Positions 1-8,977 of a stretch of 64,000 bases of DNA are shown here, in pieces. How positions within the stretch are numbered: the stretch's first letter is position 1; every line of letters starts with the position of its first letter. The translations under genes were made by a program, and so were the position numbers. Below the pieces are notes generated by a model, which was not told the origin of the DNA, made no database searches, and saw only the letters and a list, made by a program, of their open reading frames with translations. Source of the stretch: Streptomyces alfalfae (lineage in GTDB: Bacteria; Actinomycetota; Actinomycetes; Streptomycetales; Streptomycetaceae); assembly GCF_004127445.1 (NCBI RefSeq), contig NZ_QEXM01000040.1, positions 1 to 64,000 on the forward strand. The letters run 5' to 3'.

Positions 1-21
1 CCCCGCCACGGAGGCCGGGCG

Positions 22-1800
22 TCAGGCCTTGACGTACACCTTGTTGATCAGGGTCGCGGAGAACTGCGGGTCGAACTGCGCGCCGCCGACCTTGGAGCCG
101 TGCAGGTAGAAGCGGCGCTGGTACATCTCGGGGATGATCGGCGCCTCCTCTTCCATGATCTTCTTGTCCAGCTCCGCCCAGGCCTTGTTGGCCGCGTCGG
201 GGTCGGAGAGCTTCACGTTCTTCTTGATGGCCTCGGTCACCCAGTCGACGTCCAGCTGAGAGACGTTGTTCGAGCCGTTGCCGATGGTGGTGCCGTCGAA
301 GAGCGGCTGGAGCAGCGTGTAGCCGGTCGGCCAGTCGGGGGACCAGCCGAACCACATCACGTCGAAGTTGTTGTCGACCTGCTGGGCCTGGTCGTAGTAC
401 GTCGTGGAGTCGATCGGCTTGATGACCGGGTCGAAGCCCGCCTTCTTGAGCGCGGCCTCGATGACGACCTTGGTCTTGTCGTACGTCGGGCTCTTCGGGA
501 AGGCGTAGACGACCTTCATGCCGAGCTTGCCGGCCTTCTTCAGCAGCTTCTTGGCGGCCTCGGGGTCGCCCTGCGGCTTCTCGAGCTTGCCGTACAGGTC
601 GTACTTCTTGCGGCCCTGGATGTCGGGGCTGAGGATCGTGGTCGCGTAGTCGCCGGAGTTCTGGCCACCGTAGATCTTGCGGATCTGCTCCAGCGGCCAG
701 GCGTGGATGAGCGCCTTGCGCACGTCGAGGTCGGTGACGCGCTTGCAGTTGATGGCGTAGTAGTAGATGCCGGTGAGCAGGCCGTTGAAGCTGCGCTTCT
801 TCAGGTCCGGGTCCGTGAGGACCTTCTGCATGCGCTCGGCGGGCACGTTGTTGTAGATGGTGATCGTGTACTGGTCCTTGCCCTGGTCCGCGATGAGGCG
901 GTCGGCGAGGTCCAGGCCCTCGGTGCCGAACTCGAATTCGTGGGTGTCCGGGTACGCGTTGCGGATCGGGTCGGTCTTCGCGTCCCAGTGCTTGTTGCGC
1001 ACCCAGGTCATCGACTTGTCGATGGAGCGGTTCTTGAGCCGGTAGGGGCCGCAGGAGACCGGCTTCTTGTCGTACTTCTCCTTGGTGTCCATCTTCACCG
1101 GGGTGGCGGCGTAGGAGTGCATCGCCAGGGTGAAGTTGAAGTCGGAGCGCGGCTGGGCCAGGTGGAACGTGATGGTCTTCTTGGCCTTGTCGATCTTGAT
1201 GGCGTCGAGGTGCTTGCCGCCGTAGGGACCCTCGTACTCCTTGCGCCAGTCGTCCTTGCCGGTGAGGGCGATCTGCGCGTAGGTGGCGCCTTCGGTGACG
1301 AACTTGGCCCAGCAGCGCTCGAATCCGTGGCGCACGTCCTCGACGGTCAGCGCGCTGCCGTCCTCCCACTTCAGACCGTCCTTCAGCGTGAAGGTCCAGG
1401 TCTTGCCGCCGTCGGACATCTTGCCGGTGTCCGTGGCGAGGTCGCCGACCAGCTTCTGCGAGCCGTCCTCGGCGGTCTTGTAACCCGTGAGGCACCGGGC
1501 GAAGAGCATGGCGCCGGTGGAGTTGAGCGCGTAGTAGATGCGCTGCGGGTCGAGGTGCGAGAGGTCGTCGGGGGAGACGCCGTAGATGGTGCCGCCCTTG
1601 CGCGCTCCCTTGACCTCGGGGGCGGGGCCCTGGGAGTCCTCGGCGGTGCCGACCGTGACCGAGGCGCCCGTGTACTCCTTGGAGCCCGCCGGGCCCTTGC
1701 TGTCGCCCCCTCCGCCGCCACTGCTGCACGCGGACAAGACCATGGAACCGCCGGCCGCGACAGACGTGGCGATGATGAAGTTTCTGCGAGAGAGGGGCAT
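22..1800 (-). CDS. ABC transporter substrate-binding lipoprotein (SBP family 5, peptide-type)
   Basis: This is a 592-residue extracytoplasmic solute-binding protein of the oligopeptide/dipeptide class. The N-terminus has a Tat-like SRRNF motif (residues 4-8), a hydrophobic stretch, and a lipobox LSAC ending at Cys25, followed by a Ser/Gly linker. It should therefore be exported, probably by Tat, and lipid-anchored outside the membrane. The body has the family-5 layout: an early segment about a functional landscape of peptide ligand lobes, then a YYYAINC-type strand and a late WFGWSPDWP segment. It lies 77 bp downstream of the permease gene on the same strand, so the two are probably one operon that continues beyond the left edge. 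The substrate could be peptides, nickel or another small solute; sequence alone does not decide. Confidence 0.9.
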   Translation of the reverse strand: MPLSRRNFIIATSVAAGGSMVLSACSSGGGGGDSKGPAGSKEYTGASVTVGTAEDSQGPAPEVKGARKGGTIYGVSPDDLSHLDPQRIYYALNSTGAMLFARCLTGYKTAEDGSQKLVGDLATDTGKMSDGGKTWTFTLKDGLKWEDGSALTVEDVRHGFERCWAKFVTEGATYAQIALTGKDDWRKEYEGPYGGKHLDAIKIDKAKKTITFHLAQPRSDFNFTLAMHSYAATPVKMDTKEKYDKKPVSCGPYRLKNRSIDKSMTWVRNKHWDAKTDPIRNAYPDTHEFEFGTEGLDLADRLIADQGKDQYTITIYNNVPAERMQKVLTDPDLKKRSFNGLLTGIYYYAINCKRVTDLDVRKALIHAWPLEQIRKIYGGQNSGDYATTILSPDIQGRKKYDLYGKLEKPQGDPEAAKKLLKKAGKLGMKVVYAFPKSPTYDKTKVVIEAALKKAGFDPVIKPIDSTTYYDQAQQVDNNFDVMWFGWSPDWPTGYTLLQPLFDGTTIGNGSNNVSQLDVDWVTEAIKKNVKLSDPDAANKAWAELDKKIMEEEAPIIPEMYQRRFYLHGSKVGGAQFDPQFSATLINKVYVKA

Positions 1801-1877
1801 GGCTTCCTGCCTGGGTTCGATGGAGACAGCGGATGATTCCGGCGGTGGGCCCCGTCGCCCGGCCGGATCGGGGAGCG

Positions 1878-2900
1878 TCAGCGCTTGGTCTTGGGGTCCA
1901 GCGCGTCGCGCACGGAGTCGCCGAGGAGGTTGAAGGCGACGACGAAGATCACCATGGACAGACCCGGGAAGAGCATGAAGGTGATGTCGTCCTGGTAGTA
2001 CTTCGAGCCGTTCTGGATCATCACGCCCCAGTCCGGCGTCGGGTCGCTCAGACCCACGCCGAGGAAGGCGAGTCCGGCCTCGGCGGTGACGAAGGCGGGG
2101 AGCGCGAGCGTCGACTGGATGAGGATCGGCGTCCAGAGGTTGGGGAGCAGTTCCTTGAAGATGATCCGGGCCGGTGAGGCGCCGGTGACCTTGGCCGCTT
2201 CCACGAACTCCCGCTCCCGCAGGGCGAGTACCTCACCGCGCAGAAGCCGGGCGATGGAGGCCCAGCCGAAGGCGGTCATCACCGTGATGAGGCTGACGAC
2301 GGTCAGCCAGACCGGCGTGTTCTCCTCGGGCGATACGAGGATCGAGATCATCACCGGCCAGAAGGCGATGAAGAAGAGGGTGGAGGGGAACGCGAGCAGG
2401 ATGTCGATGACCCTGCCGATGAAGTAGTCGGTCTTGCCACCCAGGTACCCGGCGGTGATGCCGATGACGATTCCGAAGAAGGTGACGAGAAGTGTCGTCG
2501 CACCGGCGATCAGCAGCGAGTTGCGCATGCCGTAGAGGAGAAAGGTGAAGACGTCCCGTCCCAGGCTCGGTTCGATGCCGAACCAGAACTCCCCGTCGAT
2601 GCCGCCGTTCGGCTTGACCGGGAAGCTGAATTCGTTCAGCAGGGTCGGGTCGTCGACCCCGTACGTCGTGTACGGGTCCTTCCCGTAGAGCTTCGCGATC
2701 AGTGGCGCACACAGGGCGATCACGAAGAAGAAGATGACCACGCAGGCCGCGATCACGCCGGTCTTGTCCCGCTTGAACCGAGTCCAAGCAAGCCGCCCCG
2801 GCGAACGCCCCTTGCTCCCCTGGTCGTTGGGCGTGGGCGGGGTGCCGGTTTTGTCCGTCACTTCAAGAGTGGCGGATGCGGCGGGAGTTGGCGAGGTCAT
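1878..2900 (-). CDS. ABC transporter permease, OppC/DppC type
   Basis: This is an inner-membrane permease subunit of about 340 residues. It has a disordered Pro/Thr-rich cytosolic N-terminus, one early transmembrane helix, then a BPD_transp_1 domain with about five helices. The EAA loop is visible as EAAKVTGASPARIIFKELLPN, which contacts the ATPase. I chose ATG at 2900, preceded by a GGAG ribosome site; an upstream in-frame ATG at 2978 adds only an Arg-rich tail. It is the first gene of a leftward operon and is followed by the SBP gene. No OppB-type partner or ATPase is visible on this strand, so they probably lie to the left of the window. Confidence 0.88.
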   Translation of the reverse strand: MTSPTPAASATLEVTDKTGTPPTPNDQGSKGRSPGRLAWTRFKRDKTGVIAACVVIFFFVIALCAPLIAKLYGKDPYTTYGVDDPTLLNEFSFPVKPNGGIDGEFWFGIEPSLGRDVFTFLLYGMRNSLLIAGATTLLVTFFGIVIGITAGYLGGKTDYFIGRVIDILLAFPSTLFFIAFWPVMISILVSPEENTPVWLTVVSLITVMTAFGWASIARLLRGEVLALREREFVEAAKVTGASPARIIFKELLPNLWTPILIQSTLALPAFVTAEAGLAFLGVGLSDPTPDWGVMIQNGSKYYQDDITFMLFPGLSMVIFVVAFNLLGDSVRDALDPKTKR

Positions 2901-3278
2901 GGCGCTCCAGGCCCGGAGGGGGTCATCAGGATTCCGCAGGAAGAGCAGGCGCCTACGGGCTAGGCGCGACTGTCGCAAGGCCTTTCCCGCCCGGTCAATG
3001 AATCCTCAGCCGCCTTGGCGGGCTCTTGAGATCCTTGACCATAGCTTTACCTGATAAATCCCATGACTTTACCTTGACGTAATCAAGCGTGATGGACAAC
3101 CCATGCCGAATCCCAGCAATCCGGGCAATGAGTCCGATATACGGGCGCTGATGTCTCGGAATACGTACATCCGGAGGAGCCCCGACTCGTACGGCCGGGG
3201 TAAATGTGCGGTTCATCCCGCCTGCGGAGATATTTGGCGATACGTAGAGCCGAGGCAGGGTCAGGACAGGAGGACTCC
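2901..3278. promoter_or_regulatory. Divergent promoter region between two peptide-type ABC operons
   Basis: This 378-bp gap separates two divergent transporter operons and has no convincing gene. It becomes locally AT-richer around 3035-3105. Two direct copies of CTTTACCT sit at 3045-3052 and 3067-3074, exactly 22 bp apart, about two helical turns. TTGAC elements occur at 3035 and 3074, but I could not pair either with a good -10. The right operon has a strong GGAGGA ribosome site just before ATG 3279. The direct repeat is a candidate activator or repressor site shared by both operons. Confidence 0.45.
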
Positions 3279-4904
3279 ATGGGTGGAGCCACACACGCCA
3301 GGTGGGCCGCATGCGCGGTGACCGTCGCCCTCGCCGCGACGGCCTGCGGCGGCGGGGGGAGCGGTGGCGGTGCCGGCTCCGGGATCGTCAGCTCCTCCTG
3401 GGGCGATCCGCAGAACCCGCTGGAGCCCGCGAACACCAACGAGGTGCAGGGCGGCAAGATCCTCGACATGATCTTCCGGGGTCTCAAGCGGTACGACCCG
3501 AGGACCGGCAAGGCCGAGGACATGGTCGCCGAGTCGATCGAGACCGAGGACGCGCGGAACTTCACGGTCACGATCAAGGACGGCTGGACGTTCAGCAACG
3601 GCGAGAAGATCACCGCCAAGTCCTTCGTCGACGCCTGGAACTACGGGGCGCACCTGGACAACAACCAGAAGAACGCCTACTTCTTCGGCTACATCGAGGG
3701 GTACGACAAGGTCCACCCGGAGAAGGGCGAGCCGAGCGCCGAGACGCTGTCGGGGCTGAAGGTCGTCGACGACAGGACGTTCACCGTCAGGCTCAGCCAG
3801 AAGTTCTCCACCTGGCCCGACACCCTCGGCTACCCGGCCTTCGCACCGCTGCCCAAGGCCTTCTACGACGACCGCGAGGCCTGGCTCTCCAAGCCCGTGG
3901 GCAACGGCCCGTACACCGTGGACTCGTACACCAAGGGCTCGCAGATGTCCCTGCGCAAGTGGGAGGAGTACCCCGGCGACGACAAGGCGCAAAACGGCGG
4001 TGTGGACATGAGGGTCTACACCGACAACAACACCGCCTACACGGATCTGATGGCGGGCAACCTCGACCTGGTCGACGACGTTCCCGCCGCACAACTCAAG
4101 AACGCCAAGAGGGACCTCGGCGACCGCTACATCAACACCCCCGCCGGCATCATCCAGACCCTCGCCTTCCCCTTCTACGACAGCGAGTGGACGAAGCCGG
4201 GACGGGAGAAGGTCCGCCGGGGGATCTCCATGGCGATCAACCGGGAGCAGATCACCGAGACCATCTTCCAGAAGACGCGGACGCCCGCGTCCGACTGGAC
4301 CTCGCCGGTCCTCGGCGCGGACGGCGGCTTCCAGAAGGGGCTGTGCGGCAAGGCGTGCGAGTACGACGCGGCCGAGGCCAGGAAGCTGGTCGAGGAGGGC
4401 GGCGGCATCCCCGGCGGTCGGCTCAAGGTCACGTACAACGCGGACACCGGCTCGCACAAGGAGTGGGTCGACGCCCTGTGCAACTCCGTCAACAAGGCGC
4501 TCGGCAAGGACAAGGCCTGCATCGGCGATCCCGTCGGCACCTTCGCCGACTTCCGTGGCAAGGCCTCCAAGCAGCAGCTCGACGGCGCCTGGCGCGCGGG
4601 CTGGCAGATGGACTACCCGCTGATCCAGAACTTCCTGGAACCGAACTACTTCACCGACGCCCCGTCGAACGACGGCAAGTACAGCGACGAGGAGTTCGAC
4701 CGGCTCGTCAACGAGGCCAACGGCGAGACGGACACCGCCAAGGCCGTCGGCACGTTCCAGGACGCCGAGAAGATCCTCGCCGAGGACATGCCGGCCATCC
4801 CGCTCTGGTACCAGAACGGCAGCGCGGGCTACTCCGAGCGGGTCTCCGACGTGTCGCTGAACCAGTTCAGCGTGCCGGTGTACGACCAGATCAAGGTCGA
4901 GTGA
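3279..4904 (+). CDS. ABC transporter substrate-binding lipoprotein (SBP family 5)
   Basis: This 541-residue solute-binding protein is the first gene of a five-gene importer operon. ATG 3279 was chosen because a GGAGGA site precedes it and a short signal peptide follows, ending in a weak lipobox ATAC at Cys23 and then a Gly/Ser linker. An upstream in-frame ATG at 3204 would add 25 residues before the signal. The mature part has the family-5 fold, with a WGDPQNPLEPANTNE-type beginning and the typical peptide-cradling lobes. It resembles OppA/DppA-type proteins closely enough to call an importer of peptides, but another solute is possible. The next gene is 81 bp away. Confidence 0.9.
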   Translation: MGGATHARWAACAVTVALAATACGGGGSGGGAGSGIVSSSWGDPQNPLEPANTNEVQGGKILDMIFRGLKRYDPRTGKAEDMVAESIETEDARNFTVTIKDGWTFSNGEKITAKSFVDAWNYGAHLDNNQKNAYFFGYIEGYDKVHPEKGEPSAETLSGLKVVDDRTFTVRLSQKFSTWPDTLGYPAFAPLPKAFYDDREAWLSKPVGNGPYTVDSYTKGSQMSLRKWEEYPGDDKAQNGGVDMRVYTDNNTAYTDLMAGNLDLVDDVPAAQLKNAKRDLGDRYINTPAGIIQTLAFPFYDSEWTKPGREKVRRGISMAINREQITETIFQKTRTPASDWTSPVLGADGGFQKGLCGKACEYDAAEARKLVEEGGGIPGGRLKVTYNADTGSHKEWVDALCNSVNKALGKDKACIGDPVGTFADFRGKASKQQLDGAWRAGWQMDYPLIQNFLEPNYFTDAPSNDGKYSDEEFDRLVNEANGETDTAKAVGTFQDAEKILAEDMPAIPLWYQNGSAGYSERVSDVSLNQFSVPVYDQIKVE

Positions 4905-4985
4905 GAGAGCGGCCGAGGCGCCCTCACCGCAGCCACCCTCCCGCGCGCCTCCGCCCCCGGAGCCCCCACTATCCCCGGAGCCCCC

Positions 4986-5909
4986 ATGGGTCGTTATGTG
5001 ATCCGGCGTCTGCTCCAGATGATCCCCGTCTTCATCGGCGCCACGCTGTTGATCTTCCTGATGGTGAACGTGATGGGCGACCCCGTCGCCGGGCTGTGCG
5101 GGGACCGCAAGTGCGACCCGGCGACGGCCCTGCGCCTGAAGAAGGAGTTCGGCCTCGATAAGCCGGTGTGGCAGCAGTACCTGACGTACATGGGCAACGT
5201 CTTCACCGGTGACTTCGGCACCGCCTTCAACGGCCAGAAGGTCACCGAACTGATGTCGGCCGCCTTCCCGGTGACGATCCGGCTGACCCTCGTCGCCATC
5301 GTCTTCGAGATCGTCATCGGGATCTCGCTCGGCGTGCTCACCGGGCTGCGGCGCGGACGCCCCATCGACACCGCCGTGCTGCTGCTCACGCTCGTCGTCA
5401 TCTCCGTGCCCACCTTCGTCACCGGACTCGTCCTGCAACTGCTGCTCGGCGTCCAGTGGGGCGTCATCAAGCCCTCCGTGTCGAGCGAGGCGCCCTACGA
5501 CGAGCTGCTGGTCCCCGGCCTCGTGCTCGCCTCGGTCTCCCTCGCGTACGTGACCCGGCTGACCCGCACCTCCATCGCGGAGAACCGCCGCGCCGACTAC
5601 GTCCGCACCGCCATCGCCAAGGGCCTGCCCCGGCGCCGCGTCATCACCCGGCACCTGCTGCGGAACTCCCTGATCCCGGTGGTCACCTTCATCGGCACCG
5701 ACGTGGGCGCGCTGATGGGCGGCGCGATCGTGACCGAGCGGATCTTCAACATCCACGGCGTCGGCTTCCAGCTCTACCAGGGCATCCTGCGCCAGAGCAC
5801 CCAGACCGTCGTCGGCTTCGTGACCGTACTCGTCCTGGTCTTCCTGGTGGCCAACCTGATCGTCGATCTCCTGTACGCCGTACTCGACCCGAGGATCCGC
5901 TATGCCTGA
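4986..5909 (+). CDS. ABC transporter permease, DppB/OppB type
   Basis: This 307-residue inner-membrane permease has six predicted helices. The N-terminal MGRYVIRRLLQMIPVF signature of DppB/OppB proteins is clear. It is followed by a large extracytoplasmic loop carrying a CGDRKC segment and by the BPD_transp_1 core with an EAA loop (RTAIAKGLPRRRVITRHLLR). It forms the membrane channel as a heterodimer with the next gene product, which it overlaps by 8 bp (5902-5909), implying translational coupling. Confidence 0.93.
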   Translation: MGRYVIRRLLQMIPVFIGATLLIFLMVNVMGDPVAGLCGDRKCDPATALRLKKEFGLDKPVWQQYLTYMGNVFTGDFGTAFNGQKVTELMSAAFPVTIRLTLVAIVFEIVIGISLGVLTGLRRGRPIDTAVLLLTLVVISVPTFVTGLVLQLLLGVQWGVIKPSVSSEAPYDELLVPGLVLASVSLAYVTRLTRTSIAENRRADYVRTAIAKGLPRRRVITRHLLRNSLIPVVTFIGTDVGALMGGAIVTERIFNIHGVGFQLYQGILRQSTQTVVGFVTVLVLVFLVANLIVDLLYAVLDPRIRYA

Positions 5910-6879
5910 CCCGCAGGAACCCGAGGGAGCCATCGCCGCCACCGGCATGGGCGGGGCGATGGACCTCGCCGCGAGCGAGGCGACGACCCTGGAGCGGACA
6001 CCGGGCGGGCCCGACGGCGCCGGGCCCTCGGCCCCGGCCCGCAGCCTGTGGTCCGACGCCTGGCGCGACCTGCGGCACAACCCGGTCTTCATCGTCTCCG
6101 GGCTGATCATCGTCTTCCTCGTGGTGATCTCGCTGTGGCCCTCGCTCATCGCCACCGGCAACCCGCTCGACTGCGACCTCGGCAACGCGCAGAAGGGGGC
6201 GTCGCCGGGGCACCCCTTCGGCTTCAACGAGCAGGGCTGCGACGTCTACACCCGCGTCGTGTACGGGACGCGGGTCTCGGTCACGGTGGGCGTCTGCGCC
6301 ACGCTCGGCGTCGCCGTGCTCGGCAGCGTCCTCGGCGGCCTCGCCGGGTTCTTCGGCGGCGGCTGGGACGCCGTCCTCTCCCGCGTCACCGACATCTTCT
6401 TCGCCATCCCCGTCGTGCTCGGCGGACTCGTGCTCCTGTCCGTGGTCACCAGCTCCACGGTCTGGCCCGTGGTCGGCTTCATGGTGCTGCTCGGCTGGCC
6501 GCAGATCTCCCGCATCGCGCGCGGCTCCGTGATCACCGCCAAGCACAACGACTACGTCCAGGCGGCCCGCGCGCTCGGCGCGTCCAACTCCCGGATGCTG
6601 CTCCGGCACATCACGCCGAACGCCGTGGCACCGGTCATCGTCGTGGCCACCATCGCGCTCGGCACGTACATCGCCCTGGAGGCCACGCTCTCCTACCTCG
6701 GCGTCGGCCTGAAGCCGCCGACCGTGAGCTGGGGCATCGACATCTCCGCCGCGTCCCCGTACATCCGCAACGCCCCGCACATGCTGCTCTGGCCGGCCGG
6801 CGCGCTGGCGGTCACGGTCCTGGCGTTCATCATGCTCGGCGACGCGGTGCGCGACGCCCTCGACCCGAAGCTGAGGTAG
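5902..6879 (+). CDS. ABC transporter permease, DppC/OppC type
   Basis: This 325-residue partner permease has a disordered cytosolic start, one N-terminal helix (residues about 45-65), an extracytoplasmic loop with two Cys (CDLGNAQKG and EQGCDVYTR), then five helices of the BPD_transp_1 domain. The EAA loop reads QAARALGASNSRMLLRHI. It starts inside the end of the DppB-type gene and ends 6 bp before the ATPase gene. Its order after SBP and DppB fits the usual dpp/opp operon. Confidence 0.93.
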   Translation: MPDPQEPEGAIAATGMGGAMDLAASEATTLERTPGGPDGAGPSAPARSLWSDAWRDLRHNPVFIVSGLIIVFLVVISLWPSLIATGNPLDCDLGNAQKGASPGHPFGFNEQGCDVYTRVVYGTRVSVTVGVCATLGVAVLGSVLGGLAGFFGGGWDAVLSRVTDIFFAIPVVLGGLVLLSVVTSSTVWPVVGFMVLLGWPQISRIARGSVITAKHNDYVQAARALGASNSRMLLRHITPNAVAPVIVVATIALGTYIALEATLSYLGVGLKPPTVSWGIDISAASPYIRNAPHMLLWPAGALAVTVLAFIMLGDAVRDALDPKLR

Positions 6880-6885
6880 GCGCCC

Positions 6886-7944
6886 ATGGCAACCGTGGCA
6901 TCCGAGGCGGCCGCGTCCGGTGCGCCCGCCGCGCCCAAGCTGCTCGACGTGCGCGACCTGCGGGTGGAGTTCCGCACCAGGGACGGGGTCGCCCACGCCG
7001 TCAACGGCGTCGACTACAGCGTGGCGGCGGGCGAGACCCTGGCCGTGCTCGGCGAGTCGGGCTCGGGCAAGTCCGTGACCGCGCAGGCCGTCATGGGCAT
7101 CCTCGACACCCCGCCGGGCAGGATCACCTCGGGCGAGATCCTCTTCCGCGGCAGGGACCTGCTGAAGCTCAGGGAGGACGAGCGGCGCAAGGTGCGCGGC
7201 GCCGAAATGGCGATGATCTTCCAGGACGCGCTCTCCTCGCTGAACCCCGTGCTCAGCGTGGGCGCGCAGCTCGGCGAGATGTTCGTCGTGCACCGGGGCA
7301 TGTCCCGCAAGGACGCGCGGAACAAGGCCGTCGAGCTGATGGACCGGGTGCGCATCCCGGCCGCGAGGGAACGCGTCGGGCAGTATCCGCACCAGTTCAG
7401 CGGCGGCATGCGCCAGCGCATCATGATCGCCATGGCGATGGCGCTCGAACCCGCGCTCATCATCGCCGACGAGCCGACCACCGCCCTCGACGTCACGGTC
7501 CAGGCGCAGGTCATGGACCTGCTCGCGGAGCTCCAGCGCGAGATGAACATGGGGTTGATCCTCATCACCCACGATCTCGGGGTGGTCGCGGACGTCGCCG
7601 ACAGCATCGCCGTGATGTACGCGGGCCGCATCGTCGAGCGGGCCCCCGTCCACGAGATCTACCGGGCGCCTGCCCACCCGTACACCCTCGGCCTGCTCGA
7701 ATCGATCCCGCGGCTGGACCAGAAGGGCCAGGACCTCTACGCGATCAAGGGGCTGCCGCCGAACCTCATGGCCATCCCGCCCGGCTGCCCCTTCCACCCC
7801 CGCTGCCCGATGGCCCAGGACGTCTGCCGCACCGACGATCCGCCGCTGGCACGGGTGACGTACGAGGGCCTCACCGCCGAGCGCCGGAGCGCCTGCCACT
7901 TCTGGAAGGAGACGCTCGATGCCGCACCCGAACGCCGGGCGTGA
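6886..7944 (+). CDS. ABC transporter ATP-binding protein, DppD/OppD type
   Basis: This 352-residue cytosolic ATPase energises the importer. The Walker A motif GESGSGKS is near residue 58. The Q-loop is [12 protein letters not shown], the signature is FSGGMRQR, and Walker B is [13 protein letters not shown], with the H-switch in LITHDL. The C-terminal oligopeptide-ABC extension has the Cys-rich segment [14 protein letters not shown], which binds a 4Fe-4S cluster in some relatives. The 3' end overlaps the next start at 7919 by 26 bp, so the second ATPase is translated with it. Confidence 0.94.
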   Translation: MATVASEAAASGAPAAPKLLDVRDLRVEFRTRDGVAHAVNGVDYSVAAGETLAVLGESGSGKSVTAQAVMGILDTPPGRITSGEILFRGRDLLKLREDERRKVRGAEMAMIFQDALSSLNPVLSVGAQLGEMFVVHRGMSRKDARNKAVELMDRVRIPAARERVGQYPHQFSGGMRQRIMIAMAMALEPALIIADEPTTALDVTVQAQVMDLLAELQREMNMGLILITHDLGVVADVADSIAVMYAGRIVERAPVHEIYRAPAHPYTLGLLESIPRLDQKGQDLYAIKGLPPNLMAIPPGCPFHPRCPMAQDVCRTDDPPLARVTYEGLTAERRSACHFWKETLDAAPERRA

Positions 7945-8958
7945 ACCGATCCTCCAGGTCCGCAGCCTGGTCAAGCACTATCCGCTCACCCGGGGCGTCG
8001 TCGTCCGCAAGCAGGTCGGCGCGGTCAGGGCCGTGGACGGCGTCGACTTCGACCTCGGGCAGGGCGAGACGCTCGGCATCGTCGGGGAGTCCGGCTGCGG
8101 CAAGTCGACGGTCGCGAAGATCTGGTCAACCTGGAGCGGCCGACCGCGGGCGAGATCCGCTACAAGGGCGAGGACATCACCCGTCTGTCGGGCCGCGCGC
8201 TCAAGGCCGTGCGCCGCAACATCCAGATGGTGTTCCAGGACCCCTACACCTCGCTGAACCCGCGGATGACCGTCGGCGACATCATCGGGGAGCCCTACGA
8301 GATCCATCCCGAGGTGGCGCCGAAGGGCTCGCGGCGGCAGCGCGTGAAGGACCTGCTCGACGTCGTCGGGCTCAACCCCGAGTACATCAACCGCTATCCG
8401 CACCAGTTCTCCGGCGGCCAGCGCCAGCGCATCGGCATCGCGCGCGGGCTCGCGCTCCGACCGGAGGTCATCGTCGCCGACGAACCGGTCTCCGCCCTCG
8501 ACGTCTCCGTACAGGCGCAGGTCATCAACCTGTTGGAGAAGCTCCAGGAGGAGTTCGACCTCAGTTACGTCTTCATCGCGCACGACCTGTCGATCGTGCG
8601 GCACATCTCCGACCGGGTCGGCGTGATGTACCTCGGGCGGATCGTGGAGACCGGCACGGACGAGGAGATCTACGACCACCCCACGCACCCCTACACGCAG
8701 GCCCTGCTCTCCGCCGTGCCGGTCCCCGACCCCGAGGCCCGCGAGCACCGGGAGCGGATCATCCTCAGCGGCGACGTGCCCTCGCCCGCGAACCCGCCCT
8801 CGGGCTGCCGGTTCCGCACGCGCTGCTGGAAGGCGCGCGAGCGGTGCGCCCTGGAGGTGCCCGCGCTCGCGGTGCCCGCGGCGTTCCGGTACGAGGAGGG
8901 GCCCGCGGCGCACGACTCGGCCTGCCACTTCGCCGAGGAAAAGCGGGTCGTGCCGTAG
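7919..8958 (+). pseudogene. ABC transporter ATP-binding protein, DppF/OppF type, broken by a one-base frameshift
   Basis: This is the second ATPase of the importer. From ATG 7919 (AAGGAG site just upstream) the frame reads a normal start and a perfect Walker [10 protein letters not shown], then goes off frame right after VAK. From about 8122 the second frame resumes a normal protein. It has a Q-loop [12 protein letters not shown], signature FSGGQRQR, Walker [15 protein letters not shown]-switch FIAHDL and a Cys-containing C-terminus. At 8117-8124 the sequence aagatctg fits the expected aag-atg-ctg with one G missing between 8121 and 8122. As written, the product ends at 8257 without ATPase function. 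Either the importer relies on one ATPase, it borrows another, or this is a sequencing error. The surrounding codons show no other decay, which favours an error or a very recent mutation. Confidence 0.85.
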
Positions 8959-8977
8959 CGCCGCGGGCCGCCCCGCC

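Noticed and set aside
3261-6227. Long open frame antisense to the importer operon (about 988 codons)
   Set aside because: It runs opposite real ABC genes, its composition is Arg/Gly/Asp-repetitive, and GC-rich genomes give such frames by chance.
8101-8260. Programmed frameshift producing two ATPase products
   Set aside because: No slippery heptamer or following pseudoknot is apparent; a plain one-base loss explains it.
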